Below, piece by piece: positions 1 through 9,177 of a stretch of DNA of 64,000 nt. Source of the DNA: CANDYO01 sp964627795 (GTDB taxonomy: Bacteria > Pseudomonadota > Alphaproteobacteria > Rickettsiales > CANDYO01); the NCBI GenBank assembly GCA_964627795.1, contig CAZVLF010000003.1:136340-200339 (forward strand). Direction: 5' to 3'. The notes under the pieces are model-generated. The model did no database searches and had not been told where the DNA came from. It saw only the letters and a list, made by a program, of their open reading frames with translations. The translations under genes and the position numbers were made by a program. Each line of letters opens with the position of its first letter. Within the stretch, counting starts at the first letter, position 1.

Positions 1-777
1 GAACAACATTCAGTAACTTTTGCAGCAGGTCTTGCCTGTGAAAAGATGAAACCTTTTGTGGCTCTTTATTCAACATTTTTACAAAGAGCTTATGATCAAG
101 TTATTAATGATGTTGCGCTTCAATCTCTTCCAGTTAGGTTTATAATTGATAGAGCAGGGTATGTGGGTGCTGATGGGCCAACTCATAGTGGTTCTTTTGA
201 TCTTACTTACCTTTGTGCATTACCAAATTTTATTGTAATGTGCCCTAGTAATGAGTCAGAATTAGCTCTAATGCTTAAAACTGCTAATGACATTAACTCT
301 CAACCAAGTGCTATTCGTTTTCCACGAGGGGTTGCAACTGGTGTTGAAATGCCAAAAAAACTTGAAAATATTGAAATTGGAAAAGCAAAAATAATTCAAG
401 AAGGAAAGAAAATAGCAATATTCTCGCTTGGTACCAGGTTAAAAGAAGTTATTAAAGCTGCTCAGTTACTAGAGAATCATTTTAAATTCCGAGTAACAAT
501 AATTGATTCTCGTTTTGCAAAACCTATAGATCATGAACTTTTTATAAATATGGCTAGTAAGCATGATTTAGTAGTAACTGTTGAAGAGGGGGCGATTGGA
601 GGATTTTCAGCGCAAGTTAATCATCTACTTAATAATTTAAATGTTAGGTTGTTAAATCTTTTTTATCCTGATCAATTTTTAGAGCAAGATTCTCAAGATT
701 CCATGCATAAAAAATCTAAACTTGATGCAGAAGGAATTTTCGAGGAAATTAAGGCTTTAATTATTAATCTTAAGTAA
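1..777 (+). CDS. dxs: 1-deoxy-D-xylulose-5-phosphate synthase, C-terminal part (cut by window edge)
   Basis: First enzyme of the MEP isoprenoid pathway; it condenses pyruvate and glyceraldehyde 3-phosphate using thiamine diphosphate in the cytosol. The frame is open from base 1 (EQHSVTFAAGLACEK) and gives about 258 residues, roughly the last 40% of a usual 620-640 residue enzyme. Visible family signatures are the transketolase pyrimidine-domain stretch FLQRAYDQVINDVALQ, DRAGYVGADGPTHSG, the RFPRG segment, and the C-terminal transketolase domain with the EEGAIGGF motif. The first in-frame ATG (base 46) lies inside the conserved domain and is not the real start. The N-terminal TPP-binding half must lie upstream of the window. 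No neighbour in this window belongs to the same pathway. Confidence 0.95.
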   Translation, partial: EQHSVTFAAGLACEKMKPFVALYSTFLQRAYDQVINDVALQSLPVRFIIDRAGYVGADGPTHSGSFDLTYLCALPNFIVMCPSNESELALMLKTANDINSQPSAIRFPRGVATGVEMPKKLENIEIGKAKIIQEGKKIAIFSLGTRLKEVIKAAQLLENHFKFRVTIIDSRFAKPIDHELFINMASKHDLVVTVEEGAIGGFSAQVNHLLNNLNVRLLNLFYPDQFLEQDSQDSMHKKSKLDAEGIFEEIKALIINLK

Positions 778-1121
778 AGTTTATTGTTTTTTAAGATGTT
801 TATGATCTTTAATGAAAAGAATTATTTTAGCCAAAATCTTTGAATATAGCTGAAGTATGTTATAATCTTAGTTATACAAAAATAATCCTATTAAATATAT
901 TTTAAATAATAATGATCCTCCTTAAAAAACTATAGAAGCTTTTGCAAGAGTTAAAGAACGATTTCAACATATTTTCATTAAAAAAGACATTAGGAATGTA
1001 AAGAGTTGTTTGAATGAGAAGCAAGAGGAATAATAAATGTTGAAGGTTTAAAATTATGCATGTTAGGAGTAGTACATCATGATTTTGATCTTTAAGAAGC
1101 TATAAAACAGAATATATTTCA
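778..1121. other. Noncoding stretch with a possible gene remnant
   Basis: There is no intact gene between dxs and the terminator at 1122. One plus-strand frame around 931-1033 reads as protein-like sequence (AFARVKERFQHIFIKK...) until two consecutive stops near 1030, followed by short open pieces up to about 1110. This looks like the eroded end of an unidentified gene that once used the terminator at 1122-1158. I do not recognise the family. Confidence 0.3.
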
Positions 1122-1158
1122 AGGCTTGGTTAATAATAAGGACCAGGCCTTTTTTTTT
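1122..1158 (+). terminator. Rho-independent terminator
   Basis: Nine-base stem AGGCTTGGT / ACCAGGCCT with one G-T wobble and an 11-base loop, followed directly by nine or more T. It lies about 345 bases after dxs, so it more likely served the decayed sequence between them, though it could also end the dxs transcript. Confidence 0.75.
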
Positions 1159-1236
1159 CTAAATAATCTTTTCAATTAATAAGTTATTAATATTTAAGTT
1201 ATAGACTTAATATATAACCAATAATTGAGTGTTTTT

Positions 1237-3459
1237 ATGGCTAGAATAGATGACTTATTTTTAAATTATAATGAAACAAAGGATATTCACATTCTTGATG
1301 AAATTGCAGTCCGCTTGATAGAGGGAGAAAAGCCTAAAAATATTAAAGCAGAAAATCCTAAGCTCTATTCAAGAGTTGTTAAAACTATGCAAGAAATGAG
1401 AATTATTGGTAAGGAAAAAGATGGAGCATTTACTAGAGCGGAATTAGAAAGAACTTATATTAGTACGGAAAAGAAAGGTTTAAATGTTACTAAAGTAAAA
1501 ACCTCTGGCTCTGCCGAAGGAAAAATATTGAGCCAAGACACTAATTCTTCTAAATCATTAAGTTATATAGTAAAAAAAGGAGCGCCTACTGAGCATTTAG
1601 TTGAAGTGATTGGAGCAAGATTTTATCAAAGATTTGGAGGACAGCAAGGTGTTGTAACTGCAAAAACAAGGTTGGTAAGCGAACCTGAACAAGAAATGCA
1701 AACCGGCTCACGCATTATGGAAAATTATGCTGATTACTATAGTTATGGAAAAAATCATTCTATACCAAAACTTCAAAATAATAAGGTTGTAATCAATGGC
1801 GCGCGTGATACAAGTGAAGTCAAAGGATTTATTCCAACATTAGTTGTAGCTAGATTTATTCAAGACTTTGATGCAGTGGGATATGGAGCTAATTCAGGCT
1901 TAATAAACAAAGCTGCACAAAAGAATGGACGTAAACTATATAAGAGTGCAAAAATTGATCCTGGAAATTCTTTTGGGTTTGTGCCTTTATATTTTCCTGA
2001 AGAAAATGAAACTTTTAGCAAATTATCTTTAGGTGTTAGCACTAATTTACAAAATATTTTATCTAACAAAAGTACATTTCATACTCATATTCCACTTGAT
2101 TATATTGATCCTAATGACATAACAAAACTTAGGCCAGAGCTAGGATTAGTAAAAGATGCAATAGAGCATATTCACCCTAATTTTGATACTCGTGATTTGC
2201 TTATGGGGGAGATGACTTATAAGGAAATTTCTCAGCATTTTAAGCCCTATAAACAGATGGCTAAAACAATTACTTCAATTGCAAATACTGCAGACGAAGA
2301 ACTTGAAGAGTTAGTTAAATATAATATACCAAATGTAATCAATGGAGAAAGGGTTGAAGCAAAAAAAGAGTTTATTCTTGAAGAGCTTAAAACAAGAAGA
2401 GACCTACTAAAACAAATTTATGCTAAAGAAATTGAATTTACTAAACTTTATTATCAAGCTAAATCAAATGGACAACAAATTGATTTTGAAGCTTTAAAAG
2501 AGCAGGCAGAATTACAAGTGCAAACCAATCCCACAAAAGCTCTAAAACCTATAGTGCTTTCAAATTTACAAAAGAAAGAGCTAGAAAGTGAGGCTGATAA
2601 TATACTATGTACAGCAATTACTTTATATTCTAATGAACAGGTTATGGATAATCGTAGCTTAGCTTCAAAAAATTATGTGCCTAATTTAGATTTAGCGAAA
2701 AAAATGATGAAAGCAATGATTAAGGATAATGTTGATATATCTAGCATTGTAGGTTATGTACCTAAAAAATTGTTAGTAGGTGAATTAAAAGAAACTATGG
2801 TTGAGCTTCTAAAAGAGATGCCAGCAAATTATCCTGTAAGGGAGTTTATAAAAGCTCTACCAAAAGAAATAAAAGTAGAAGTGGCTGTTGATGCTTGTAA
2901 ATTATTAGAAGAAGATTTGCAAAACCAGATAATTTCTAGCTTTTCTAATAAAGATCAAATTCTAATAAAGGCAAAACTATCTTCTACCATTGATGAAAAA
3001 GAAATTGAACCTAAGCCATACTCAAGGAGAAGAAGAGCAATTATAGGAGCTGAAAAATATGATGAGACTTTATCTATTATTACTAATAAAATGGGAGCTA
3101 GTTTAAATTTATCAGAAGGGCCAATTAGTGACATTAAACCCACAATAGTTGTTGAAAATAATGAATTAAAGTCTAATAGAATTATTGTTCCAAGTTTAAA
3201 TATTTCTAACATAAAACGCCCATCATCTTCTCAAACAGAAAAAACTGCTGATGTTACACCTGATTCTATAGATTCTTTAATTTTATATTCAGGAGGAGAT
3301 AGAGAGTTACCTCCTTTAAAAAGTAGCAGGGTTAATTTATCAAGAATTAGTCCTTCTGAGCTAAGTAAAGCATCACCTAGAGATATCTTATTTTCTGAAA
3401 AACCTGCTCTTCCACCTTTATCTTCGAGGGGAAAAACCAATGGTAATATTGAAAGATAG
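1237..3459 (+). CDS. Large uncharacterised protein with kinase-fold-like motifs, effector candidate
   Basis: About 740 residues, no signal peptide, no transmembrane segment, not a family I can name. I prefer the ATG at 1237 (MARIDDLF) over the TTG four codons upstream; neither has a clear ribosome site. Residues about 100-250 resemble the order of motifs in HipA/PI-kinase-like folds: SYIVKKG (possible ATP-lysine strand), EVIGARFYQRFGG (possible helix C), then FIQDFDAVGYGANSG (Asp and Asn spaced like a catalytic loop) and KIDPGNSFGF (like a metal-binding DFG segment). The rest is helical and charged, with a disordered Ser/Pro-rich C terminus from about residue 635. The kinase reading is inference from motif spacing. 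It stands alone and faces endonuclease I tail to tail, 14 bases apart. Confidence 0.55.
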   Translation: MARIDDLFLNYNETKDIHILDEIAVRLIEGEKPKNIKAENPKLYSRVVKTMQEMRIIGKEKDGAFTRAELERTYISTEKKGLNVTKVKTSGSAEGKILSQDTNSSKSLSYIVKKGAPTEHLVEVIGARFYQRFGGQQGVVTAKTRLVSEPEQEMQTGSRIMENYADYYSYGKNHSIPKLQNNKVVINGARDTSEVKGFIPTLVVARFIQDFDAVGYGANSGLINKAAQKNGRKLYKSAKIDPGNSFGFVPLYFPEENETFSKLSLGVSTNLQNILSNKSTFHTHIPLDYIDPNDITKLRPELGLVKDAIEHIHPNFDTRDLLMGEMTYKEISQHFKPYKQMAKTITSIANTADEELEELVKYNIPNVINGERVEAKKEFILEELKTRRDLLKQIYAKEIEFTKLYYQAKSNGQQIDFEALKEQAELQVQTNPTKALKPIVLSNLQKKELESEADNILCTAITLYSNEQVMDNRSLASKNYVPNLDLAKKMMKAMIKDNVDISSIVGYVPKKLLVGELKETMVELLKEMPANYPVREFIKALPKEIKVEVAVDACKLLEEDLQNQIISSFSNKDQILIKAKLSSTIDEKEIEPKPYSRRRRAIIGAEKYDETLSIITNKMGASLNLSEGPISDIKPTIVVENNELKSNRIIVPSLNISNIKRPSSSQTEKTADVTPDSIDSLILYSGGDRELPPLKSSRVNLSRISPSELSKASPRDILFSEKPALPPLSSRGKTNGNIER

Positions 3460-3473
3460 AATCTAGGTATGTT

Positions 3474-4250
3474 TTAAAGTTCATATAAAGATAATTCTAT
3501 TTCACCGCAAACTTCAAGGCATTCTTTATAAGTTCCATCAACATAAGGGTTAGAATTGCCTTGAATTGAAAAAATTCTTGAATTCCTAATTATTTCCCAT
3601 TCATTGACTGGGTCATCTTTAAACCATTGGCAAAACATACTTAATTGGTTAGTTAAGGTGGCTAAGGTTTTGTTACCATAAGTCATATACATATATAGCC
3701 ATGTTCTAGCAATATCTCCTCTAATATTATCAGCAGGTTCAGCAAATTTTGATTTACCTTTTGAGACCTCAAAATCACATTCCCCATATTTCCTTTCCTC
3801 TCCACTTACTATTCCATAAGGTATATTACTACGATCTTTATTAAGTTCTCCTACCGCAGGCACTAAATTATGAAGATCTGCTTCCATCATTTTGAATTCT
3901 AAATTAGTTTTCCGAGCGCAATCTCTTCCCTTTAAGCTTTCTTCCCCACAAACTTCCTTATACTTTTTCCAAGAATCTTTATAATTTCCAAAAAAAGATG
4001 CTGGTACTATATGTTCCCATTCAAGTCTTGCTCCTCTAATGTGATCGCTTTTTATAATATACCCACATTCTGTAGGATCTATTTTACCAGAGCCTCTTTT
4101 ATTATCAACGGGCAGAAAATCACAGTTGCAATAAAATTCTTTATGATGATCATAATATACTTTATCCCTTGCATGATTTTTAATTTGTTCGTTAAATGCA
4201 AAACCACTTTTAGGTTTTTTAAAAATATCGTCGCAGGATTTTTCACGCAT
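3474..4250 (-). CDS. Endonuclease I family nuclease, no visible signal peptide
   Basis: Non-specific DNA endonuclease of the EndA/NucM His-Me finger family. The catalytic motif is RLEWEHIVPA (His about residue 80), followed by MEADLHNLVPAVGELNKDRSN with the metal-binding Asn, and RGDIARTWLYM. Paired cysteines (CNCD, ECGY, CGEE, YKECLEVCG) match the disulfides of periplasmic homologues. Length (258) is close to the family. The odd point is the N terminus: EndA proteins are normally exported, but the only ATG gives a hydrophilic start (MREKSCDD). The frame stays open 22 codons upstream (reading KLTCLVLFNNENIKLYKEAL) with no usable start codon, so a former leader may have been lost. Family assignment is firm; localisation is uncertain. 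Confidence 0.85.
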   Translation of the reverse strand: MREKSCDDIFKKPKSGFAFNEQIKNHARDKVYYDHHKEFYCNCDFLPVDNKRGSGKIDPTECGYIIKSDHIRGARLEWEHIVPASFFGNYKDSWKKYKEVCGEESLKGRDCARKTNLEFKMMEADLHNLVPAVGELNKDRSNIPYGIVSGEERKYGECDFEVSKGKSKFAEPADNIRGDIARTWLYMYMTYGNKTLATLTNQLSMFCQWFKDDPVNEWEIIRNSRIFSIQGNSNPYVDGTYKECLEVCGEIELSLYEL

Positions 4251-4349
4251 AAGTAAAGCCTCTTTGTAAAGTTTTATATTTTCATTATTAAATAAAACAA
4301 GGCAAGTTAATTTTTAAATTGTAAAAGCAATAGTTACAAATCTAATATG

Positions 4350-4604
4350 TTAGTCTTTTTTTATTTTGATAAAAATTGTAATTGAAACAAGCATTAAGGT
4401 TACAGTATTTGCAATTATTATTGAGTGGCTTTTAATCAAACACCCATATATAAGCCATAATATTATTCCTATAACATAAATAATATACATTACAAGCGAG
4501 ATGTCTTTTGCTGATTTGGATTTGAATATTTTAAAAATTTGGGGCAAAAAAGCGATAGTTGTAAAAAAAACTGCTATGAGGCCAATATATTCGATATTTT
4601 TCAT
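4350..4604 (-). CDS. SemiSWEET sugar transporter
   Basis: Small bacterial relative of eukaryotic SWEET/PQ-loop carriers; a homodimer moves sugars across the inner membrane down their gradient. The 84-residue protein has three predicted membrane helices, the PQ-loop motif FLPQ in helix 1, a Lys/Ser-rich short loop, and the conserved Asn in helix 3 (IIIAN). The start at 4604 is chosen because GGAGGG sits five bases upstream; the ATG four codons earlier (4616) overlaps that site. The gene is monocistronic as far as can be seen. In a symbiont it could take up host hexoses or disaccharides, but the substrate cannot be read from the sequence. Confidence 0.85.
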   Translation of the reverse strand: MKNIEYIGLIAVFFTTIAFLPQIFKIFKSKSAKDISLVMYIIYVIGIILWLIYGCLIKSHSIIIANTVTLMLVSITIFIKIKKD

Positions 4605-4735
4605 AAAACCCTCCATTTTTGAGGAATATTTATTTTATTAAGAATATCTTATCTAAAGATAAACTAGTAATAATAAATAATCAATTAATTTTTATAACAA
4701 GAATGATATATACAAGGTTTAAAATAATGAATATT

Positions 4736-5557
4736 TTATAAAATAATAAACTCTAAATCTCTTTCTTTAATTCCATAATATCGGCCTATTACTTGCAATT
4801 CGATTGTTCTTTGTGCTAATATTTTTAATATTGCTTGGTTTACATAGTAAACAGCATTTTTAGCTGAAGAAAGAGCATCATGCGCTTTAATGTAGGTTCC
4901 TAAAAATACAGCTAAAAATAAATCCCCTGTTCCATTGATGTTAATAGTAGAGTGACGTTTAGGTGATGAGATAAGATATTGACCATTTTTATCAGAAACA
5001 AAAACATTTAGAGGTGAAGAGTTTATCTTTAAATTTTCTATTCCAGTAATTATAACAACTGATATATCTTTATTATGAAAATAGCTGGCAATTTTTTTTA
5101 AGGAATTAGTGTCAGTAATAATAATCCCAGAAAGAATTTCAGCTTCAAACTGGTTTGGTGTTATTATATCAGCTTGTAAGTTTTCTTTAAAAAATTCTAA
5201 AACTTCTGGTTTTACATAACAATTATTATTTCCTATGACTGGATCGCATAAATATAAAATATTGTTGTTTAAAGCTTTATATTTCTTTACTGCTTCATAT
5301 ACTGTTAGAGCGGTCTCTTCCTATATATAGCCTTACATTGAGGAACAAAGCCTAAATTTTCTATGGTTTGCAGTAAATTGCTTATTTGTTTTGGGTTAAA
5401 TATTTCACCGGAATATTCACTATATCCGGTATGGTTAGAAAATTGCACTGTACTAGCAAGGCCATACATCATAACCCATGGACTGTAAAGGATATACAGC
5501 TGCTTTATTTCCTACATATCCATAAACTATATGCGATTGTATAGATAAAATTGTCAT
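4736..5557 (-). pseudogene. pdxY: Pyridoxal/pyridoxamine kinase remnant
   Basis: Salvage enzyme that phosphorylates vitamin B6 vitamers. The start is clear (MTILSIQSHIVYGYVGN, AGAGAG upstream). The product then breaks after MGYDVW at about 5469, where a one-base insertion shifts the frame; it resumes as ASTVQFSNHTGYSEYSG. A second break near 5325 removes the segment around the expected LSGYxGS motif, after which YLCDPVIGNNN, TPNQFEAE and the ATP-site NGTGDLF are all readable to the C-terminal RYYGIKERDLEFIIL. Two frameshifts and an internal deletion make it non-functional. Loss of B6 salvage fits reduction in a symbiont, though other B6 genes could exist outside the window. Confidence 0.85.
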
Positions 5558-5672
5558 AATATATCTCTCTTGATATGATTATACGAAAGTTTGAACTAGA
5601 TTATTAATAGCTTATTTTATCTTTACCTAAAAGAATTTTGTTTTTAATTTTCTTCTTTATTAAATAAACTTT

Positions 5673-6944
5673 TTATAAACTTAAATATTTTTTTGAGAAT
5701 GCTTTTAAGCTATTATTTTTTTTAATCTCAATATCATTTATTTTTTTTATAACTTCTTCAGCTTTTGGTAAGGTTGGTATAATTTGGTCATCTTTTTGAA
5801 TAGAGCTATATTCAGTTAAAATTAAAGCCATATGAGTGTCAATGTGCTCAGGTAATAAATTATTTCTTATAAAATTTTGAGCATTTATAGAAATTTCTTT
5901 AGCTTGTAAATCATTAGCTTTGAGCCATTCTATCTTTTCAAAAATATCGGTAAGGTCATTTTTTATTGGTATATAGTGTGTATAAGGTTTTAATGCTACA
6001 TAAAACCACTCCATATAATTTGATTCTTGCTTTAATAATAATGAATTTGATAGTGAAATCCATGGAACTCTAAGCCAAGGGCATGTATTACCATCTATAG
6101 CAATTAAATATTTATATTTTAAATGATCTATTTCTTTAACGCGTTTTCTTTTAGAACCAAATAATAAATCCAATATATGCCTTAGATTATTACCATCTTG
6201 ATCTTTTGAAAACTCTCCATAAGAAGCAAATTCAGCATCAATTAAATTGGGATAAAGCTTTGAGAACATAACTATTTTTAGGCGTGCTAGTTTACTAAAA
6301 TTAGTTATATTATAATAATTTTTATTTTCTGCTCCATGGCTTCCACCTCGCCAAAATACTTTATCTTCTTTTTCTTCCCATAAAATATTAGAATTAGCTT
6401 TTTCTATTTGAGTTATTAAAGGAGCCCACTTTTCTTTATCAATCATATATTCATCTGGCATCAATAATTTATCTTTTTCATACACAGAGTTTATGTTTTT
6501 AGACATCATAAATGCAGGAATGCCTATAGTTTTTTGAGAGTATTGATTGTTTGGAGGGATGATGTCATGAGCATAAATAATGAAATCAACATCTTTAATT
6601 TTATATTTTTTTACAAAATTTTGAAAATATACTAATAGTGGTTTGAAATAATAATGTTCTAAAGAAAAGCTATCCACATATAATTCTTGATTTACTATTT
6701 GAAATCTTATCATATTCAACGCTTGTCTGGCTTTTATATCATTCCATAAGCTATCTAGCATTACCTGAGAAACTCCTTTTTTACGCTTATCATCAAACTG
6801 ATGTATAATAAAGTCAGTAATAGCCATGCGCTCAAGAGAAGATGCTTCTGCAATAAATTGGTCTGCTGATACTTCTTTAAGTTCTGATGCAAGATTTATT
6901 GAAGCTTTTAATAAGAAGATTATAAATAAGGTTATTTTTTTCAT
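5673..6944 (-). CDS. GT90 (CAP10/LPS-modifying) glycosyltransferase, exported
   Basis: Glycosyl transferase family 90, the family of fungal CAP10, animal POGLUT and bacterial LpsA-type enzymes that transfer glucose or xylose. The protein (423 residues) starts with a signal-like hydrophobic segment (MKKITLFIIFLLKASINLASEL). Family features are WEEKEDKVFWRGGSHG, YKYLIAIDGNTCPWLRVPW and a LLKQESNYMEWFY segment, in the normal order across residues 190-350. The likely role is modification of lipopolysaccharide or surface glycan in the periplasm; the eukaryotic-like affinity also allows a secreted host-glycosylating enzyme. It is alone, downstream on the minus strand from about 300 bases of noncoding DNA. 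The acceptor is unknown. Confidence 0.8.
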   Translation of the reverse strand: MKKITLFIIFLLKASINLASELKEVSADQFIAEASSLERMAITDFIIHQFDDKRKKGVSQVMLDSLWNDIKARQALNMIRFQIVNQELYVDSFSLEHYYFKPLLVYFQNFVKKYKIKDVDFIIYAHDIIPPNNQYSQKTIGIPAFMMSKNINSVYEKDKLLMPDEYMIDKEKWAPLITQIEKANSNILWEEKEDKVFWRGGSHGAENKNYYNITNFSKLARLKIVMFSKLYPNLIDAEFASYGEFSKDQDGNNLRHILDLLFGSKRKRVKEIDHLKYKYLIAIDGNTCPWLRVPWISLSNSLLLKQESNYMEWFYVALKPYTHYIPIKNDLTDIFEKIEWLKANDLQAKEISINAQNFIRNNLLPEHIDTHMALILTEYSSIQKDDQIIPTLPKAEEVIKKINDIEIKKNNSLKAFSKKYLSL

Positions 6945-7240
6945 TTATGAAGTTGAGATATAATTAATATTATTTTTATAGAAGTATTATCATATTATAA
7001 CTTTTTTGTAAATGTTACGCTTGGGTGATAAAAGTAGATGAACTTTTGTAAATATCATATTTAATATATGCCTAACAAACATGAAGTTAACATCAATATT
7101 TATGCTTTTAAAAAATATAATCCTTGATTTATTAATTGCTATTTGTCATAATGCTTAATGTATATTAACTTTAAAAAGATAATATATTAAATGTGCTTTC
7201 TACTAAAATATTTAAATCCACTTTGATATGGAGGCATAAT

Positions 7241-7438
7241 ATGAAGCCATTACTACATTTAACTTTTCTTGCATTAACTATAATAGGTAGCTTAAATTGG
7301 GGTTCAGTTGGAATATTTGACCTTGATTTTGTGAGATATTTTTTTGGTTACCAAACGCTTTTATCTAAGTTAGTTTATTCTCTAGTTGGTTTATCAGGTA
7401 TATACTTACTAGTTTACACGTTAAAAAGAACTTCATAA
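7241..7438 (+). CDS. DUF378 family small membrane protein
   Basis: 65-residue membrane protein with two hydrophobic helices and the family pattern LTIIGSLNWGSVGIFDLD ... LVYSLVGLSGIYLL (YuzA/DUF378). Biochemical function is unknown for the family. The start at 7241 follows GGAGG with a 7-base spacer; an upstream in-frame GTG (7193) is less likely. It lies 69 bases before another small membrane protein on the same strand and may be co-transcribed with it. Confidence 0.85.
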   Translation: MKPLLHLTFLALTIIGSLNWGSVGIFDLDFVRYFFGYQTLLSKLVYSLVGLSGIYLLVYTLKRTS

Positions 7439-7507
7439 ATCTTTTAGTTCTTTTTTAAAATAAGGCCTAATAAATAGTTTTATATAAACCTTATGAGGAG
7501 AGATAAT

Positions 7508-7939
7508 ATGCATGATAACATTTCTCATGGTCAAAATAGCAAAACTTACTTCAATCAAATAACAGATTACATTTCTAATAACCAAGCAAAAGTTATGGTT
7601 AGCACTTCCTCCTTAATAGCTATTGCTTATGGAGCTTCAAGACTTTATCAAGGATGGTCACAATATAAATATTATGATCGAAAACTTATAAGTTATGACT
7701 CTTCTAAATTTGTTGTTAATATGTTTAAGACACTGGAAGATATGCAACAACATAAAGTATTTATAACTGAAGAAACAGAAGAATTTAATATATTAAATAG
7801 CGCATTAAATGATTTAAATGAACTTGAAAATGAAGCAAAGGAAAGTATTTCAGATGCTAAGTCAATGTTTCTGGAGTCTTCTCTATATATTATAGCTGGA
7901 GCTGTAGGATTAGTACTATTATCCAAAGCTGAAGAATAA
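7508..7939 (+). CDS. Hypothetical protein with two membrane segments
   Basis: About 143 residues; start chosen at 7508 because GAGGAG lies seven bases upstream. Membrane helices are predicted at about residues 28-46 (MVSTSSLIAIAYGASRL) and at the C terminus (SLYIIAGAVGLVLLS), separated by a charged, probably helical middle of about 80 residues. I do not recognise a family. It follows DUF378 on the same strand and converges with the glycosylase gene 23 bases on. Confidence 0.6.
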   Translation: MHDNISHGQNSKTYFNQITDYISNNQAKVMVSTSSLIAIAYGASRLYQGWSQYKYYDRKLISYDSSKFVVNMFKTLEDMQQHKVFITEETEEFNILNSALNDLNELENEAKESISDAKSMFLESSLYIIAGAVGLVLLSKAEE

Positions 7940-7962
7940 ATATTCTATATGAAAATATTCTT

Positions 7963-8535
7963 TTAACCATTTGTTAAAAGGATGTTTTTATGCTTATCTT
8001 CAAGTATAAGTTTTACTTGTTTTTGTAATTGAGGGATCACTTCATCTTCAAACCATTTATGTTTTTTTATCCATGCTTGGTTATGCCAGCTAGGGTGGGG
8101 AAGCACCATATATTCAGGCATATATTCTCTCCAAGATTTAACTGTTTCTGTTAAAGATAATTTAATGCGTTTCTTTAAATAGTAAGCTTGCGCTGAATAA
8201 CCAATCAATAAGGTTAATTGGATATTAGGCATTAATGCTAATAATGGTCTATGCCATAGTTCTGCATGCTTTAAGTTTGGTGAATTATCTCCTCCATGTT
8301 TACTAACACCAGGATACCAGAAATTCATTGATATTAAGGCTATATTATTTTTATTATAAAATTCTTCATTTGTTATATTTAGCCATGATCTTAATTTAAT
8401 TCCGGATGGATCATTCCAGGGTATGCCTGTTTTATGGGCTCTTATACCAGGTGCTGGTCCAATAATTAATATAGATGAGGTGCTACTTAGTTGAAGAATA
8501 GGTTTTATATTAGATGGCAAGTTAAAGTTATTCAA
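7963..8535 (-). CDS. Uracil-DNA glycosylase superfamily protein (COG1573-like)
   Basis: Base-excision repair enzyme family that removes uracil from DNA. The glycine-rich active-site loop is IIGPAPGIRAHKTGIPWNDPSG, followed by RSWLNI, the FYN...IALISMNFWYPG segment, LLIGYSAQAYYL and the C-terminal LPHPSWHNQAWIK, which carries the catalytic-loop His (usual LPHPS). Start is uncertain: the coordinate given is a TTG without a ribosome site, while the frame stays open upstream and an ATT at 8595-8593 sits five bases after a good AAGAGG site. An ATT start would add 20 residues (ILISDPIKLAQLQKEIERYS). The canonical GQAPG is IGPAPG here. Confidence 0.8.
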   Translation of the reverse strand: MNNFNLPSNIKPILQLSSTSSILIIGPAPGIRAHKTGIPWNDPSGIKLRSWLNITNEEFYNKNNIALISMNFWYPGVSKHGGDNSPNLKHAELWHRPLLALMPNIQLTLLIGYSAQAYYLKKRIKLSLTETVKSWREYMPEYMVLPHPSWHNQAWIKKHKWFEDEVIPQLQKQVKLILEDKHKNILLTNG

Positions 8536-8608
8536 AGAATATCTTTCAATTTCTTTTTGCAGTTGGGCTAATTTTATAGGATCACTTATTAAAATAAAAA
8601 CCTCTTAA

Positions 8609-8989
8609 TTAATTTGAGTGAAGTGCCATTTTATTTCCTTCTGAGTCTAAAATAATTGCTCTAAATCCATAAGGGCCAATTTGCTTTTTAGGTTCTATAA
8701 TTTTGCCACCATTTTTGCTAGCTGCTTCCATAGCTTGATCAATTCTATTATTAACATTTAAATATATTAGTGGAGCGTGGTGGTCTAAGTCACCACAAGG
8801 CTTAAAATTTTCTTCCTTTACTAAGTAAAATGCAGCTTCCTATCCTTCGTGAGGACAAAGGCCAAATTTCATATTACCAAATTCTTCAATAGTAAATTTA
8901 GTTCCCATCAAATTGCTATAAAATTCTGTTGCTCTTTCAAGGTTTCTAACAGGTATATCCATTCAAACCATCTTATTTTGTGGGGTCAT
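8609..8989 (-). pseudogene. VOC family (glyoxalase-like) protein, two in-frame stops
   Basis: A 127-codon frame with no frameshift reads as a complete VOC protein: MDIPVRNLERATEFYSNLMG, then HHAPLIYLNVNNRIDQAMEAA, then QIGPYGFRAIILDSEGNKMALHS. It is interrupted by TGA at 8963-8965, where homologues usually carry a Trp (NKxVWxDIPV pattern), and by TAG at 8840-8842. The family binds a metal and includes glyoxalases, dioxygenases and resistance proteins; these residues do not identify the substrate. Two separate nonsense codons with otherwise well-kept sequence suggest recent loss. Confidence 0.8.
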
Positions 8990-9177
8990 ATTTTATTTCC
9001 TAACTGCAGGATGATTTACATAAAAAAATAGCATAATTTATGTTGATTATAAAGAGCCTACTTTGATTTATTAAGTAGTTTTTACGGGCGGTTAAATAAA
9101 ATTAATTAAGTTGTATAAAGATAATAAGGAGTATAATTTTAAATTGTCTAGAAAGTTATTTATTTTAAGAGGCTACT

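Noticed and set aside
8849..9031. 60-codon plus-strand frame opposite the VOC pseudogene
   Set aside because: Antisense to a recognisable decayed gene and without any independent support.
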